Program-made: the position numbers and the translations under genes | Source of the DNA: Chrysochromulina tobinii | Taxonomy: Eukaryota; Haptophyta; Prymnesiales; Chrysochromulinaceae | DNA length: 36,380 nt | Reading direction: 5' to 3' | Assembly: GCA_001275005.1 (NCBI GenBank) | Contig: JWZX01002588.1 | Coordinates: 1-36,380 of the forward strand | Notes under the pieces: generated by a model | What the model was told of the DNA's origin: nothing | Database searches by the model: none | The model's input: only the letters and a program-made list of their open reading frames with translations | Part shown: piece by piece, positions 34,595 through 36,380 of the stretch | Position numbering within the stretch: the first letter of the stretch is position 1 | Layout: every line of letters starts with the position of its first letter

Positions 34595-36380
34595 ATGCCG
34601 AAGGAGAAGTCTGTCAAGGACCTTGCCTCTGGCCTGCCTCAGAGTGAGGCTGTCCGCATGGTGCTGGACACATTCGTGCTAAATGTGCCAGATGTGTCAG
34701 GCATCAGCCTGACAGCAGAAAACGTGGTCTCTGCGGCTGATGACGGCAAGGCTTCCTGGCAGGTAGGCGACGCCATCGTCTGGGTCGATGGCACAGAGGT
34801 CCGCAAGGGCAAGGCGGCAGTGGCTGATTCGATGAAGCCGGATGTCGCGACGCATACGATGGTGGTGCAGCGCATGGTGCCGGCAAAGCCTGGCTTCGTC
34901 ACCTTCATCGCCCGTATTGCTGGCGATCCTGGCCTGGGCATTGGTCTGACGGAGGACAATCGCATCTCGGAGCTAGCAGAAAAACGACCTGGCCGGAATG
35001 ATGGCCGTCTGGAGGTGCACTGCGCCGCGAGGAGCCGACGCTGCAGCAGTCGCCTAGCTGCGGCCCGAGCTGCTGCTGCGACCCCTTCTAGTGCTGCGAC
35101 CGCTGCGACCGCTGCGACCGCTGCGACCGCTGCGACCGCTGCGACCGCTGCGACCGCTGCGACAGCCGTTGCCGCCGCTGCGACGGCCGCTGCGCACCGC
35201 AAGCGCTCGATATGACAACAGTGCCTCTCACGGTGTTGCTCGCTCGCTTGTGTGCCGTGCGCAGGTGGGCGACTTCCTGATGATCTTCGATGGTGTGGAC
35301 GTGTCCGGCGGCAAGCGGACGCTGTCCGAAATCTACGACAAAGGGCGGCCGATACACGAGCTCGTGGTCTCACGTCAGCTCAAGCCGCCGCCTCAGCCAC
35401 CGATCGATCCCAAGACCAAAAAGCCTAAGCCGCTTCCGCCGCGAAAGCCCGTGCGCTTCAGTGCCTCCGTGCTCCCTACCATCCTACCGGCTGACCCGAA
35501 GGCCAAGAAAGGCGCGCCACCGGAGAAGCAGTTGCCGATCATGCTGGACGCGAAGCACGCCGTGACGGCGCTCCCGCCCGACATTGACGATATCCTGATA
35601 GGTGATGTGCTCGTCTCCATCGACGGCAAGGCGTGTTCTGCCTCGGCTTTGAAAGGCGACGCCAAGAAGATTGGCAAGCTGCTGTCCGAAAAGATCGACG
35701 TTCACATACTTGAGTTTGATCGCACGCCGCTCGAGCTCACGCCCGAGGACGAGCGTCTGCTCGCGGCCATCGCGTCCGCGCCCGCCACGGCGCCCGCCGC
35801 CGCTCCAGCTGCCGCGGACCCGACTCCTGCTGCTGAGGCGGGCTCCTCGACAGAGGCCCCGACAGAAGGCGCCCCCGCTGCTTCCCGCCTCTTCGAGGTG
35901 ACTGGATGGTCGAACTCCTCGAGCACCTTCAAGCCCGTGTGCCAGGCCACCTGCTCGCATGCCTTCTCAGCCGATTTGCCCAAATCGCTCGACCTCAAAT
36001 ACATCAAGCGGAGTGACATGCCCGCTGCCGACCTAGTCGAGTGGTCGATGCCGCCTGAGGGAGAGACGAATCGACTAGACGCGCTCATCTCCTTCTTCAA
36101 GCAGCACGACCGTGTGGGGCGACTGGATCTCGCCGACGGGCAGTCGATCTTTTTGGTGGGCAAGAATGCCGACAGTGGCGAGCTCCTATGGCGACGCACC
36201 GCGCCGCCGGCTGCCGCGCCGCCCGAGGCGCCGCCGCCCGCAGAGACGCCCGTGGAGGCGGCTACGGACGAGGCGGCGGCTGCTGAGGCGGCGGCGGCTG
36301 CTGAGTCAGCGGCGGCTGCTGAGGCGGCGGCCGCGGCGGAGGCGGCGGCCGCGGCGGAGGCGGCGGCGGCGGCGGAGGCG
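34595..36380 (+). CDS. Multi-PDZ protein, C-terminus beyond right edge
   Basis: Exon 1 is 34595-35014 and exon 2 begins at 35265 and is open to the edge: 512 residues so far. PDZ-like domain 1 (about residues 12-100) has QVGDAIVWVDGTEVRKGKAA; domain 2 (about 105-190) has PGLGIGLTEDNRISEL and, across the splice, GRLEVGDFLMIFDGVDVSGG; domain 3 (about 210-305) has DDILIGDVLVSIDGKACSAS. A further globular region contains FEVTGWSNSSSTFKPVCQA and a RVGRLDLADGQSIFLVGKNA strand pair. The end is an Ala/Glu repeat (AEAAAAA) from GCGGCG runs. PDZ domains bind C-terminal peptides, so this is a scaffold. Joining at GAG|GTG exactly restores the PDZ carboxylate-loop-to-GD motif, supporting the splice. Confidence 0.82.
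35015..35264 (+). other. Repeat-containing intron in PDZ gene
   Basis: 250 nt, GT-AG, phase 0. It includes about eight units of the 9-bp repeat GCTGCGACC (about 35094-35162). Acceptor TGTGCCGTGCGCAG. The repeat unit differs from the CTGAT-type introns elsewhere in the window. Confidence 0.82.
36226..36380. repeat. GCG/GAG-rich coding repeat
   Basis: Repeated GCGGCGGCTGCTGAG and GCGGCGGCCGCGGCGGAG blocks encoding an Ala/Glu repeat in the PDZ protein; it continues past the window edge. Confidence 0.8.

Noticed and set aside
1-36380. Prokaryotic origin of the window
   Set aside because: Phase-consistent introns, SAM, PDZ, cyclin and RING proteins, and no operons or ribosome binding sites. Most GTG/TTG starts disappear when the first in-frame ATG is used.
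1-36380. tRNA or rRNA genes
   Set aside because: I saw no convincing A-box/B-box pair, cloverleaf or rRNA-conserved segment; a dedicated tRNA/rRNA scan would be needed to exclude them fully.

Overview
The window is nuclear DNA from a GC-rich eukaryotic alga, most likely a haptophyte or another lineage with a secondary red plastid. Three things point to this. Several genes need short GT-AG introns (about 90-250 nt) removed to give intact proteins. Proteins with likely plastid roles (a double PAP/fibrillin, a thioredoxin-like protein) begin with a signal-peptide-like hydrophobic stretch followed by a basic/Ser/Ala-rich stretch, as in secondary plastids. The protein set (PDZ, SAM-cyclin Y, CSPP1-like, RING, cobalamin-dependent methionine synthase, TPR and LRR proteins with protist-type N-terminal domains) is that of a unicellular photosynthetic protist. 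The taxon is inferred; no marker gene settles it.

Layout, left to right: an ankyrin/coiled-coil gene running off the left edge (-); a two-domain PAP/fibrillin gene (+); an LRR protein with a protist-type N-terminal domain (+); a kinesin-light-chain-like TPR protein with a TIR-like head (-); an unknown protein (-); a GT8/glycogenin-like glycosyltransferase (+); cobalamin-dependent methionine synthase in three exons (-); a TPR co-chaperone-like protein (-); a CSPP1/CCDC66-like protein (+); an unknown coiled-coil protein (-); a membrane-anchored RING protein (+); a plastid-type thioredoxin-like protein (+); a GT4 glycosyltransferase (-); an alpha/beta hydrolase with a Cys-rich N-terminus (-); a GNAT-LysM fusion in three exons (+); a single-TM coiled-coil protein (+); a small single-TM protein (-); a SAM-cyclin Y fusion (+); and a multi-PDZ protein running off the right edge (+). 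There are no operons. Genes sit on both strands, separated by about 60 bp to 1.5 kb, and are unrelated in function.

The most interesting feature is a recurring kind of intron. Four introns, in the fibrillin, methionine synthase, GT4 and GNAT-LysM genes, are filled with short tandem repeats built around CTGATTGC or CTGAT, which resembles a branch-point motif. In at least four introns (methionine synthase, GT4, both GNAT-LysM introns) one intron edge is a near-perfect copy of the adjoining exon edge, over 11 to about 33 bp. The pattern suggests introns born by local duplication and then expanded or maintained as branch-point-bearing minisatellites. Other repeats include an inverted copy of an ankyrin-coding segment inside the ankyrin gene, a dispersed repeat of about 90 bp upstream of two unrelated genes, a 20-bp perfect inverted repeat upstream of the TPR co-chaperone, a 34-bp minisatellite that starts exactly at a stop codon, and a (TCAAG)13 array flanked by 10-bp direct repeats.
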